Below, piece by piece: positions 10,601 to 17,742 of a stretch of 50,448 bases of DNA. The notes under the pieces were generated by a model. It ran no database searches and had not been told where the DNA came from. It saw nothing but the letters and a program-made list of their open reading frames with translations. Origin of the DNA: Fulvivirga imtechensis AK7. GTDB taxonomy: Bacteria; Bacteroidota; Bacteroidia; Cytophagales; Cyclobacteriaceae. The translations under genes were made by a program, and so were the position numbers. The DNA is taken from assembly GCF_000331535.1 (NCBI RefSeq), contig NZ_AMZN01000012.1:1-50448 (forward strand), read 5' to 3'. Each line of letters starts with the position of its first letter. Positions within the stretch are counted from its first letter, which is position 1.

Positions 10601-11365
10601 GATGACCCTATTGCCTACTACAGGTTGCGCTTTAGCGAGGTATCTTCAGATATTAGCTTTTCTAAGAAAATCGGAGGGTTCGCTACATTCTCCATGGGAG
10701 GAAATATGCAGGCGGTAGCCATTGAAGATCCGGGAAGCAGCGACCGGTTTATCCAGGATTTTGATCTGGCAACAGGACAGGCACTATTTGGAAAGTACAG
10801 GACTTATGCCGGAGGTGGAATAGGATTACGTTTTGACAAACGAAATCACCCTACCCTAACTACAGCAGGAGTAGTATGGGACAATCGCCTGTCTGTGATG
10901 AAAGGTTTTCGCAACAGTGACAACACTTTTTCCAGTTTTAATTCTGAGCTGGCATTTTACTACACATTTGTAAGCCCCTCTGATTTAACAGTTGCTACAC
11001 GCTTTGGGGCCGGTTTTAATTTAGGGGATTATGAATTTTATCAGGCACAGATCCTGGATGGGAAGTCTGAGCTGCGAGGCTACAGAAAGACCCGCTTCTA
11101 TGGAGACAGCAAACTTTACAACAATCTTGAACTAAGATGGCGGCTGTTTTCATTTCAGACATACATATTTCCTGCCTCCTTTGGTGTACTGGCTTTCAAT
11201 GACGTTGGCCGTGTTTGGCTGGATGGTGAGGACTCCGATACCTGGCATCACGGTTTTGGTGGCGGCTTGTGGATATCACCTTTTAATAAAACAGTGTTAT
11301 CTTCTGAGCTTGCCTTTTCGCGAGAGGAAACACTATTTTACGTCCGCTTCGGGTTTATATTTTAA
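7652..11365 (+). CDS. Surface metallophosphoesterase with kinase-like middle domain and Omp85-like barrel
   Basis: This is a 1237-residue exported protein with a signal peptide (to about residue 19). Residues 30-300 form a calcineurin-like metallophosphoesterase: VGDAG, FLGDNIYPQG, IPGNHDWAQG, ATHHPMYSYGNHGG and SGHEHALEY supply the metal ligands in order. The last 360 residues (from about 880) look like an Omp85/BamA-type outer-membrane barrel, with GLFLGAGFMYTTQGF, alternating strands, LRGYRKTRFYGDS and the final FYVRFGFIF. The middle (about 440-640) contains VIGDWDRHDDQW (Asp599) and PIPRDRDQVFF (Asp626, Asp628), which resemble the catalytic and metal-binding motifs of CotH/Fam20-type secretory kinases. 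I infer that reading; the phosphatase and barrel calls are firmer. The enzyme domains could face the surface or the periplasm. A strong hairpin overlaps the stop codon. Confidence 0.85.
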   Translation: MKYLIFNVLLLVFIGQVRAQEQLDTLTYSLFLVGDAGAVTAGQKGVFDIIKGQQAWTNVPTGLLFLGDNIYPQGMPPSYALDRQIAEAAIDAQLALAQDLKGTFYFIPGNHDWAQGRSYGWQHLRNQEQYIENKVEGQNVFLPDDGCPGPVEVALNEEITVIIIDTQWFLHGWSKPSGLSDCITANPVEVLQMMDDMIRRNRNANKKVIVATHHPMYSYGNHGGFNTLKDHFFPLTELAEPLYIPLPVIGSIYPLFRKIFGNIQDISHPTYQGMRNSMVNIFRKYPNLIHVSGHEHALEYAYADSIHYVVSGSGCKTEYVRTKGFAEYTESAFGFARLDFYKSGEVRVQYWRTKNNAPDGKLSFEKLLMKQPFEPALTPGEFVRKYDLKDSVVRTAASLRYESKSKFKKKVLGENYRKEWRQQINVPVFDIGREHGGLRIVQRGGGMQTKSLRLEATNGKQYVLRSIEKYPENAVPEFLRKTFAVDLVQDQISAAHPYGAFVVPELAKAAGVYHTNPRLVYIPNDPRLGDYQETFANTLAVYEERPDDDWSDADFFGNSEKIISTMKVLDKLADDNDNEVDQQFVLRSRLFDLVIGDWDRHDDQWRWATIDKKGEKGNIYRPIPRDRDQVFFVNEGFLPGIVSRKWALPKLEGFDYEVRWTPGLMFNARYFDRSFLTALSKEDWLSVAEQLQDSLTDESIERAIKQWPDSIYLLHGEEIIAKLKSRRNRLKEYALEHYLFLAKTVDVVGSDKHEHFSVERRKDGSVHVVVRKIKKDGDQKQVIYDRLFHADETNEIRLYGLGGEDVFEIQGEGAAGIKVRVIGGRDQDTMIDNSNVAGPARKNIFYDTKEGNSFNLNTESKDKTSDSPQVNNYDRRAFEYNVLMPLVTGNLNPDDGLFLGAGFMYTTQGFRKTPYKTRHKLLGSYAIKTSSYDFRYNGDFTDVAGSWDMHVDINVKQPNFVNNFFGLGNESEFDQNIDETLGVDDPIAYYRLRFSEVSSDISFSKKIGGFATFSMGGNMQAVAIEDPGSSDRFIQDFDLATGQALFGKYRTYAGGGIGLRFDKRNHPTLTTAGVVWDNRLSVMKGFRNSDNTFSSFNSELAFYYTFVSPSDLTVATRFGAGFNLGDYEFYQAQILDGKSELRGYRKTRFYGDSKLYNNLELRWRLFSFQTYIFPASFGVLAFNDVGRVWLDGEDSDTWHHGFGGGLWISPFNKTVLSSELAFSREETLFYVRFGFIF

Positions 11366-11397
11366 ATGCCGTTTGGTAAGTCGGCCAAACGGCATTT
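11364..11397. terminator. Strong hairpin between convergent genes
   Basis: A perfect 13-bp stem (AAATGCCGTTTGG, 11364-11376, with CCAAACGGCATTT, 11385-11397) closes an 8-nt loop. It begins inside the stop codon of the surface protein and ends just before the end of the convergent small gene. It could terminate in both directions, although the downstream T tracts are short. Confidence 0.7.
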
Positions 11398-11404
11398 AGG
11401 TTTG

Positions 11405-11611
11405 CTAAAGCTGGTAAATTGTTTTAATTGAGTTGGTCGGGATATTTCTTCCTCCCTTTGTCAATACTGTATCCGGTTTTATACCTACCACCGTATCTAT
11501 GATGATTTCGTACCCCTCACTTAGAGCTCTTACAATTCGAACCTTCTTATCGTAAAAGTTGCCGAGGATCAACGCTCTCCTCAACTTAATCTCTTTTCCC
11601 TCGTTCTTCAT
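11405..11611 (-). CDS. Small basic protein of unknown function
   Basis: I do not recognise this 68-residue protein. It has no signal peptide or membrane segment. It is rich in lysine and arginine and has the look of a small beta-barrel or SH3-like fold: KLRRALILGNFYDKKVRIVRALSEGYEIIIDTVVGIKP, then DTVLTKGGRNIPTNSIKTIYQL. The coding frame has an ATG start, its own terminator-like hairpin (11364-11397) and 120 bp of free upstream DNA with a palindrome, so it is likely a genuine independent gene. A nucleic-acid-binding or regulatory role is only a guess from size and charge. Confidence 0.6.
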   Translation of the reverse strand: MKNEGKEIKLRRALILGNFYDKKVRIVRALSEGYEIIIDTVVGIKPDTVLTKGGRNIPTNSIKTIYQL

Positions 11612-11645
11612 TTTATTAAATTTGGTTAGTTATTAGATATAAAGA

Positions 11646-11658
11646 ACGATATTATCGT
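11646..11658. promoter_or_regulatory. Palindrome upstream of the small basic gene
   Basis: ACGATATTATCGT is a perfect inverted repeat (6-bp arms around one base), 35 bp upstream of the ATG at 11611. A half site, AACGATAG, recurs near 11719. It could be an operator for the small gene. There is no independent support. Confidence 0.35.
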
Positions 11659-11730
11659 GGAAAATATTCCCTGATTTCTGCAAACTGACATTTATTTAGC
11701 ATGAACTAGCGAAAAGGAACGATAGTTGAC

Positions 11731-11767
11731 AAAAAAAAGCCCAATAGCCTGTTTAAAGGGCTATTGG
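11731..11767 (-). terminator. Intrinsic terminator of the ABM-GyrI gene
   Basis: On the minus strand a 9-bp perfect stem (CCAATAGCC, 11767-11759, with its partner at 11749-11741) is followed two bases later by eight T (11738-11731). It lies 27 bp after the stop of the ABM-GyrI gene, the classic form and place of a rho-independent terminator. Confidence 0.8.
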
Positions 11768-11793
11768 CAACTTTCTATTTCAAAGAATTTTCT

Positions 11794-12771
11794 CTATTTC
11801 ACTGCATAGCGAAGGATGGTCCTTAGCTTTTCTACAGGTACCTTGCGTGGGTCGGTCAGGTATATCTCATGATGATGCCCGGTAACCTCCAGGTTATTTT
11901 CATCTATAAACTGCATTATCTTTTCGATTGTAGGAGTCTCTGCTTCATAAGAACCTACGTGTAGCGCCTGAACGAATTTTCCGGCAGTGATGGTAGCAAA
12001 TTCAACTTCGCTGGCGAGTACTACATTTTTGAGTTTGATCACCTCCTGCACGGCCAGATCAACCTGATCCGGGGTAATAAATTCGGGTACACGAATAAGT
12101 ATGTTCCAATGCCATTCTTCCCTTGGTGTCTGGTCAAACGGCAAGCCTGACTCTACCCACCATTGCGCCTCCATTTCATCTATAATAAAATTCCGGCCAG
12201 AAGCTTTGCTTGTGAACTTAAGGTTATAGATCACTTCATAAATAGCTTCAACTGCATTTAAAAACCTTTGATCTTCCGGTGCGCTCACACCTTTAATAGA
12301 TAAATAATGATAAGCCGGAAACTCAACCAACTGAGGCCTCTCGCTGGCTTTGTAATACTCATTTTTCAGTTGCAAGAGGTCGGCAAGTGGTACTTCCTGA
12401 CCTTTATCGGCAAAAGGATCAAAATGATCCATCATGATGATCTCTTCAAATACAGCTATAAAAGGAGCTAATTCCTGCATCTGCTCTACTTCTTTTGCGG
12501 CATTCTTCGCTAGTGCCAGGGTTTCCCATCGAACAATATCCATAAATAACAGTTCATTACTTGTAGATCTGAAAGTTTGATATTCAATGATACCCGGAAA
12601 ACTTTGAATAGTTGCTCTGGCCTCATCAAGGATCTCCCTGAAGTCATCGGCATATTGCAGTTTTACTTTATAAATTACTACTTCAAGCACCGCTGTATCT
12701 TCAGTTACAACCGGTGGCGTTTTTACATCTGGCATTGTCATCATGGCTTGCATGGTTAAGTGTTGTTTCAT
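11794..12771 (-). CDS. Fusion of antibiotic-biosynthesis-monooxygenase-like and GyrI-like domains
   Basis: The 325-residue cytosolic protein joins two small-molecule-binding ferredoxin-like folds. Residues 24-115 look like an ABM (dimeric alpha-beta barrel) domain: AVLEVVIYKVKLQYADDFREIL, then FPGIIEYQTFRS and LLFMDIVRWETLALAKNAA. Residues 125-323 look like the GyrI-like domain found in AraC-type and stand-alone binding proteins, with YKASERPQLVEFPAYHYLSIKG, MEAQWWVESG, EEWHWNILIRVPEFITPD, TAGKFVQALHVGSYEAETPTI and HHHEIYLTDPRKVP. The gene lies 75 bp downstream of the radical SAM gene on the same strand and ends in a good terminator, so the two form a likely operon. The ligand is unknown. The fusion order is unusual for stand-alone GyrI-like proteins of about 200 residues. 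Confidence 0.8.
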   Translation of the reverse strand: MKQHLTMQAMMTMPDVKTPPVVTEDTAVLEVVIYKVKLQYADDFREILDEARATIQSFPGIIEYQTFRSTSNELLFMDIVRWETLALAKNAAKEVEQMQELAPFIAVFEEIIMMDHFDPFADKGQEVPLADLLQLKNEYYKASERPQLVEFPAYHYLSIKGVSAPEDQRFLNAVEAIYEVIYNLKFTSKASGRNFIIDEMEAQWWVESGLPFDQTPREEWHWNILIRVPEFITPDQVDLAVQEVIKLKNVVLASEVEFATITAGKFVQALHVGSYEAETPTIEKIMQFIDENNLEVTGHHHEIYLTDPRKVPVEKLRTILRYAVK

Positions 12772-12846
12772 TTTCTTTTTAACAAAGAAAACCGGGTGGG
12801 GTGACAGCCTTATGTCAGTAGCCTTTTGGAGAGATGAAATTTTTGA

Positions 12847-13842
12847 TCAGAAGTGTAAATTTTTGCTAATCAACTGCTTCCAGGTCCCTTTCATGTAGCT
12901 GTACTTAATGGTGCTGGGCAGGGCTTTCCACCAGTACTTGTTCACTTCTACAGCGAAAGACGGCTGCATATAACAATTGATGGTACACCCTTCGCATTCC
13001 GGATACCGGCCTTCCCGGGCAATTAGCTGCTGCACTTCCGGTGAGGTATATAGCTGATAAAGATTATCTTCAATATGGAATGATCGCTTGCCGAGGTGGT
13101 AGCACGGCAGTACGAGTTGGTTGTCGGGAGAAATTACCAGCGTAGAGCTTGCGGCTTTGCATACCGGATTGTCGATATGATTTCCTCCGTCTTTTCTTAG
13201 CTGGATAAAGGCCTCATTCAGATAAACATTTCGTTTACCTGCCCAGCTTTGCAGTTTTTGCAATGTGTCTTCAGACAAAGGTTGCCCTGTTTTAACATCA
13301 TTGTACTCGAAGACCGGATTGAGGATCAGTACCAGGTTATGTGGCCGGCAGAATTGTTCGTACACTTCTTCGATTTGATGTACATTATTTTCAAACACCG
13401 TAAATAGGATATCGGGCCTTTCACCCAATCCGGAGGCTATTTTTATTGACTCCACAATAAAATCATAACACTCCACACCGCGTGACTGATCATGTTCCTG
13501 CCTTACCGGTGAATCAAGGGAGAAATGGAGCATATCTACTTTTCCTTTCAGTTTTTTTGCCCACTTGGGATATAAGAGGCAGTTGGTGGTAAGCGTAGTA
13601 ATAAAGCCCTGACCCTTTGCCTCAGCCAGGAGCCGATCAATGTCTCTGTGCAGTAGAGGCTCACCTCCAGTGAAATCAATGACTTTAACCCCCAGCTTTT
13701 TGAGGTCCCGAAAATTAGCCATGGCTGAATAGAGGTCGATATAAGGTGAAGGTCTTTCCCAGATGTCACAAAAGCCGCATTTTGCATTGCACCTGTAAGT
13801 GACATAGTAGTTGCATAATACCGGGTGGGAAACCAAACGCAT
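12847..13842 (-). CDS. Radical SAM/SPASM protein
   Basis: The N-terminus holds the radical SAM cluster motif CX3CX2C in RCNAKCGFCDIW (Cys18, Cys22, Cys25 from the ATG at 13842). DFTGGEPLLH, the SAM-contacting GGEP motif, follows. The C-terminal third is a SPASM-like region with spaced cysteines: NPVCKAAS, VLPCYHLGK and YPECEGCTINCYMQPSF, expected to hold auxiliary iron-sulphur clusters. Such enzymes modify peptides, lipids or cofactors; the substrate here is unknown. A longer reading from TTG 13914 adds 24 residues without family character, so I prefer the ATG. The upstream DNA is a family-1 repeat end only about 80 bp away, which may have replaced the native promoter. It is probably cotranscribed with the ABM-GyrI gene. 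Confidence 0.88.
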   Translation of the reverse strand: MRLVSHPVLCNYYVTYRCNAKCGFCDIWERPSPYIDLYSAMANFRDLKKLGVKVIDFTGGEPLLHRDIDRLLAEAKGQGFITTLTTNCLLYPKWAKKLKGKVDMLHFSLDSPVRQEHDQSRGVECYDFIVESIKIASGLGERPDILFTVFENNVHQIEEVYEQFCRPHNLVLILNPVFEYNDVKTGQPLSEDTLQKLQSWAGKRNVYLNEAFIQLRKDGGNHIDNPVCKAASSTLVISPDNQLVLPCYHLGKRSFHIEDNLYQLYTSPEVQQLIAREGRYPECEGCTINCYMQPSFAVEVNKYWWKALPSTIKYSYMKGTWKQLISKNLHF

Positions 13843-13924
13843 AGGTTGAAGGTACAATATCCTGCTGATTAAACCATGCTCATTGCATTCTGTTTCTGCT
13901 AATGTCGTTAGCAAAAGTATTAGT

Positions 13925-14578
13925 TAGTGTCTATAAGAAAACTCTAGCCGTCATCGCGCCTGCCACTGGCTTGCCACGGGGAGGAATCGAAGCGATCCCC
14001 TCTTAATGCACGTCAAGGAAGAGGGGACTGACGCTTTTTGGATTTTGCTTTTTTCATAGCATCAGTTTTACTTTTTTGTCTCTTAAGAAACAGTTTATGT
14101 AGCCGGAATTATTACTCTTATGGCACATAATTCTGTCAAACAACAGAAAAGGCAATTGTTGAGGAGATTTCTCGGGGGCCATAGCCATTAACTTATAGTA
14201 TTCCCTTTGAGTTTATCACTTCATCCCTGAACAGGGTGAAGTATAAGCACAGTAGAACCGCCCTCTCCTCTGAGGAGAGGGAATTGCAGACTGCAGTAAA
14301 AGCATAGGCTTTTGATGGGTGAGGTGTGAAATTCGGGATAACGGGAAAGCTATCGAATAAGGCAATGCAGAAGGGTTATTTGAGCTACAGCGTCTGTGTT
14401 TCCTATTATTGAAGCATTGTCTTTTACAATGCGAATACTTGACACAAAAAAGTCAAGGCTGTGAGTAAACGGCTAAATTTCAATGCCTGCGAAGTCCCAA
14501 AAAGCGGAGCGTACTAAGGTACGAGAGCATTTTTGGGACAAGCGTAACGCAGACATTGACGTTTTCTTAGAGACACTA
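13925..14578 (-). repeat. Family-1 palindromic element, copy A, split by a 544-bp insert
   Basis: The left end (13925-13946, TAGTGTCTATAAGAAAACTC) and the right 88 bp (14491-14578, from GAAGTCCCAAAAAGCGG to the terminal CACTA) are in the same order and orientation as in the intact copy at 22146-22292. The central part, including the small GC hairpin, is absent. Unrelated sequence lies between. I read this as one element that was invaded or rearranged. Confidence 0.6.
13947..14490. other. Non-coding stretch inside the split repeat
   Basis: No convincing gene is present. The stretch holds several palindromes: a near-perfect one with 10-bp arms around a single base (CCCTCTCCTC and GAGGAGAGGG, 14261-14281), GGGGA/ATCG paired with CGATCCCC near 13980-14000, and CTTGAC/GTCAAG (14438-14457). 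These look like remnants of dispersed repeats. The serine hydrolase that follows must be transcribed from within or after it. Confidence 0.5.
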
Positions 14579-14717
14579 GTTAAGTTGAGGGCTACAAATT
14601 TTTGATGACCTGCACCCAATAAAAAATCCGGTCATATGTATCAGCGGCCGTTGGTGGGCTTGTTGTTGATGTATATTACATTATTGCTGATATTGATCCA
14701 CCCAAACCAATAACGCT

Positions 14718-16340
14718 ATGAAACGGCTGAACCTAACCTTACCATTAGTATTTTTCGTATTGCTGTCATATGGACAGTCTCCTTCAGACAAGACGGATTC
14801 ACTTCTGCAGCAGGCGCTACCGGAAAAGGAGCATGCGGTGGCGGTGTTGGTGGCAAAAGGCAATGACATTATTTACCAAAAAGCGCTCGGGTATGCTGAC
14901 CGGGAGGCAAAACTTGAGGCCAATCTTAAAACCACTTTCAGGATAGGTTCGGTAACAAAGCAATTTACTGCCGTAGCTATCCTTAAGCTGGTCGAGATGG
15001 GTAAAATGAAGTTAGACGATCCGCTTTCCAAATACATTTTAGATTTCCCAAGGGGAGAGGAAGTGACTATTCATCATCTGCTGACACATGTGAGTGGGAT
15101 ACGAAGCTATACTGACCAGCCGGAATTTTTACACCGTGTGACCGTACCTGTAGACCAGGGGGTATTGATAGAGGAGATCAAATCGCTTGGGTATGAATTT
15201 TCACCCGGTGAGCAGTGGAAGTATAACAATTCTGCCTATTACATCCTGGGGTACCTTGTCGAAAAAGTATCGGGCATGAGTTATGAAAAATTTCTGACCA
15301 GGCATTTTTTCCAACCTGCGGGCATGACTAATACGGGAGTGTATCACAATGACAAAAAGCCAAAAAATGAGGCTAAAGGTTATTCATTGGATTCTGCGGA
15401 TCTTGAATTGGCTCTGGATTGGGATATGACCTGGGCTGGCGGAGCGGGTAATATGTACAGTACTGTAAGTGATTTGCACCGCTGGAATCAAAAATTATTT
15501 GCCGGAGCCCTGATCCAAAAGGATCTTTTGGAAAAAGCGCATACAAAGGTGAAGCTCAATGACGGCTCTGAATATCCCTATGGGTATGGGTGGGGTGTAG
15601 GAGAATATAAAGGGCTCAGGCGTATTGCTCATGGCGGAGGGCTGCATGGATTTCTGTCATCCCTGATCTACTATCCTGAGTTGGACGCCACCATTGTAGT
15701 TTTGTCTAATGCATCACCTCCCGGAAATATTGTTCCGACCAGTTTTGCTGAAAACCTGACAAAGATCTACTTCGAAGAACACCTTGAAAAGGATGAAGAG
15801 GTAGAGGTGGATTATGCACTGTACGACAAATATACTGGTAAATACGAGTACCCAGGAGGTGTGATCATGACCGTTTCGCGGGATGGGGCCCATTTATACG
15901 GGCAGCTAACCGGGCAGGCCAGGTATGAGATATTTCCTAAAGGAGATCACCGGTTTTTTTGGAAAGTGGTAGATGCCCAAGTGACGTTTCACCTCAATGA
16001 GCAGGGAGAGGTCGACTACGCGGCACATAGCCAGGGGGGATTTGAGGCCAAAGCACCAAGAATAGCCGATCAGCAGGAGGTGGCTTTAGAGGAAGGTGCA
16101 TTTGAACGCTACAGCGGAGAATATAACATGAACGGGACAAATGTAAAGATATGGGAGGAGGAAAACCGGTACTATATACAGCTAGAAGGGCAGCCCAGGT
16201 TTGAAATATTTCCTAAATCTGACAACAGGTTTTTTTTAAAGGACCTCGTTGCTGAAATTGAGTTTGGGAGTGAGGAACCCAAAGCAACGAGTTTTACTTT
16301 ATATCAGGGGGGGCGCGAGATCAAGGCCAGGCGTCAATAG
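14718..16340 (+). CDS. Serine hydrolase, class C beta-lactamase/DD-peptidase family
   Basis: This exported protein of 540 residues has a signal peptide (to about residue 21) and a beta-lactamase-family core. The catalytic S-x-x-K is Ser78-Val-Thr-Lys81 in FRIGSVTKQFTA, the Tyr-x-Asn equivalent is YNNSAYYILGY near 169, and the third motif is HGGGLHGF (His305). The core ends near 355. Two copies of a roughly 80-residue beta-rich domain follow: YDKYTGKYEYPGGV then QARYEIFPKGDHRFFWK, and ERYSGEYNMNGTNV then QPRFEIFPKSDNRFFLK. Members act as esterases, D-aminopeptidases or peptidases; true antibiotic resistance is not implied. It is a single-gene unit, convergent with fabG and separated from it by a hairpin. 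Confidence 0.9.
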   Translation: MKRLNLTLPLVFFVLLSYGQSPSDKTDSLLQQALPEKEHAVAVLVAKGNDIIYQKALGYADREAKLEANLKTTFRIGSVTKQFTAVAILKLVEMGKMKLDDPLSKYILDFPRGEEVTIHHLLTHVSGIRSYTDQPEFLHRVTVPVDQGVLIEEIKSLGYEFSPGEQWKYNNSAYYILGYLVEKVSGMSYEKFLTRHFFQPAGMTNTGVYHNDKKPKNEAKGYSLDSADLELALDWDMTWAGGAGNMYSTVSDLHRWNQKLFAGALIQKDLLEKAHTKVKLNDGSEYPYGYGWGVGEYKGLRRIAHGGGLHGFLSSLIYYPELDATIVVLSNASPPGNIVPTSFAENLTKIYFEEHLEKDEEVEVDYALYDKYTGKYEYPGGVIMTVSRDGAHLYGQLTGQARYEIFPKGDHRFFWKVVDAQVTFHLNEQGEVDYAAHSQGGFEAKAPRIADQQEVALEEGAFERYSGEYNMNGTNVKIWEEENRYYIQLEGQPRFEIFPKSDNRFFLKDLVAEIEFGSEEPKATSFTLYQGGREIKARRQ

Positions 16341-16419
16341 AGAAATGGACCGGGCGCCTGTAGATAATTTCCATTTATCCATTTCGTATGTTTTGCGGGA
16401 TAGATGAAGCAAAAAGCCT

Positions 16420-16449
16420 AGGGAGTTTTTTCTACTGATTAAACTCCCT
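16420..16449. terminator. Hairpin between serine hydrolase and fabG
   Basis: AGGGAGTTT (16420-16428) pairs perfectly with AAACTCCCT (16441-16449) around a 12-nt loop. It lies between two convergent genes. A short T tract follows on the minus strand, so it may serve fabG better. Confidence 0.5.
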
Positions 16450-16516
16450 GTCACTTATTTAAGTATTCATCTCTCTGCCTCCCTGCCCTCAGCTCTTTGC
16501 GCCAAGCGCTCCGCAC

Positions 16517-17263
16517 TTAGGTTAGCATACCGCCATCTACCTGGATCACCTGACCGGTGATGTATGAAGACATATCGGAAGCCAAAAACACGCATGCATC
16601 TGCTACATCTTCCGGGCTACCTCCACGCTTTAAAGGAATTGCGTCACGCCATCCCTGTACGGTTTTTTCATCCAGCTTATCGGTCATCTCAGTCTCTATA
16701 AAGCCGGGCGCAATCGCGTTGGATCTGATGCCTCTTGAACCTAATTCAAGGGCTACTGATTTTGTGAAACCAATGATGCCTGCTTTGGATGCTGAATAGT
16801 TGGTCTGCCCGGCATTTCCTTTTAGGCCCACTACGGAAGTCATATTGATAATCGATCCGCTTCTCTGCTTCATCATGGTTTTTGTAGCGGCTTTTACCGT
16901 ATTGAAGCACGATTTCAGGTTAATATTGATCACGCTGTCCCAATCAGATTCATTGATCCTGAGTAGAAGGTTGTCTTTGGTGATGCCGGCATTATTTACT
17001 AATATATCCAGAGAACCGAAATCATTGACCACATCGTTGATCAACTGCTCAGCGGCTGCGAAATCAGAGGCATCAGAGCGATATCCTTTGGCCTTTATGC
17101 CTTTTTCCTGCAGCTCCTTCTCCAGGGCCTGGCCCTTTTCCACGCTGGATAGGTAAGTGAATGCTACATTGGCACCTTGTTCTGCAAACTTTTGCGCAAT
17201 AGCATAACCGATGCCTTTGGATGCTCCCGTTACGAGAGCGGTTTTACCTTCTAATAGTTTCAT
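16517..17263 (-). CDS. fabG: 3-oxoacyl-ACP reductase
   Basis: FabG is the NADPH-dependent ketoreductase of type II fatty-acid synthesis. The 248 residues show the short-chain dehydrogenase pattern: TGASKGIGYAIA (nucleotide-binding GxxxGxG), LVNNAGITKDNLL (NNAG), the catalytic serine in NMTSVVG, YSASKAG (Tyr-x-x-x-Lys), NAIAPGFIETEMT and the C-terminal DVADACVFLASDMSSYITGQVIQVDGG. The IxxTDNLL-like and GQ-x-x-x-VDGG features favour FabG over other members. The ATG start is standard. It is not clustered with other fab genes here, so its role in the main pathway rather than in a side pathway is inferred from similarity alone. Confidence 0.93.
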   Translation of the reverse strand: MKLLEGKTALVTGASKGIGYAIAQKFAEQGANVAFTYLSSVEKGQALEKELQEKGIKAKGYRSDASDFAAAEQLINDVVNDFGSLDILVNNAGITKDNLLLRINESDWDSVININLKSCFNTVKAATKTMMKQRSGSIINMTSVVGLKGNAGQTNYSASKAGIIGFTKSVALELGSRGIRSNAIAPGFIETEMTDKLDEKTVQGWRDAIPLKRGGSPEDVADACVFLASDMSSYITGQVIQVDGGMLT

Positions 17264-17742
17264 GCATATATATGTTTAGTATTGAGATTTTAGTATTCAG
17301 TATTGAGATTGTATTTACGATTCACGATTTTTGATTTGCGAATTAAGCTGCAAGTAACAAGTTTCAAGCTGTAAGTGTTTTGATTAATAGTGTCCATTAT
17401 TGCATTGACGGCCTGCTAAACAGTGATTAACGATTGCTGACCACCGTGCCAGCTTCGGGGCCGAACCCTCCTTTGCCTACTGCTTCTGTCAACTGCCGAT
17501 TATTCATCTTTGGCCTGTCCCGATCACTAGCGGGGTTGGTATGGCTTAGCCTTATGTCATTTCATGCATATATTGCGACAGGACTTTCATTATCGTAATC
17601 CTTATTTCTCGATGCCTATTGCTTTTGTCTACTGTTTCTCATCAACTCTTGGCTCAAAGAAAATTAAAAGAAACTACACTGGCAAAAGAAGCTGATGGAA
17701 TTGATCCGATAAGGCCTGATTTTTGCTTTAGAAGAAAACGAG
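17264..17742. other. Non-coding stretch with degenerate short repeats
   Basis: No gene is supported. The stretch has short direct repeats: TATTGAGATT twice (17278-17310), ACGATT twice near 17316-17330, and TGCCTAYTGCTTYTGTC at 17474 and again at 17613. A TAGTGTC fragment near 17386 resembles a family-1 end but nothing else does. The last 100 bp lead into the receiver-Hpt gene; no clear promoter box was found. Confidence 0.5.

Noticed and set aside
14718-16340. Calling the serine hydrolase an AmpC-type beta-lactamase
   Set aside because: The catalytic motifs are shared by esterases and peptidases of the family, and the two added C-terminal domains are not found in AmpC enzymes.
17380-17400. 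Possible further family-1 repeat end (TAGTGTCC near 17386)
   Set aside because: Only about eight bases match and neither the rest of the end nor the central hairpins are present.
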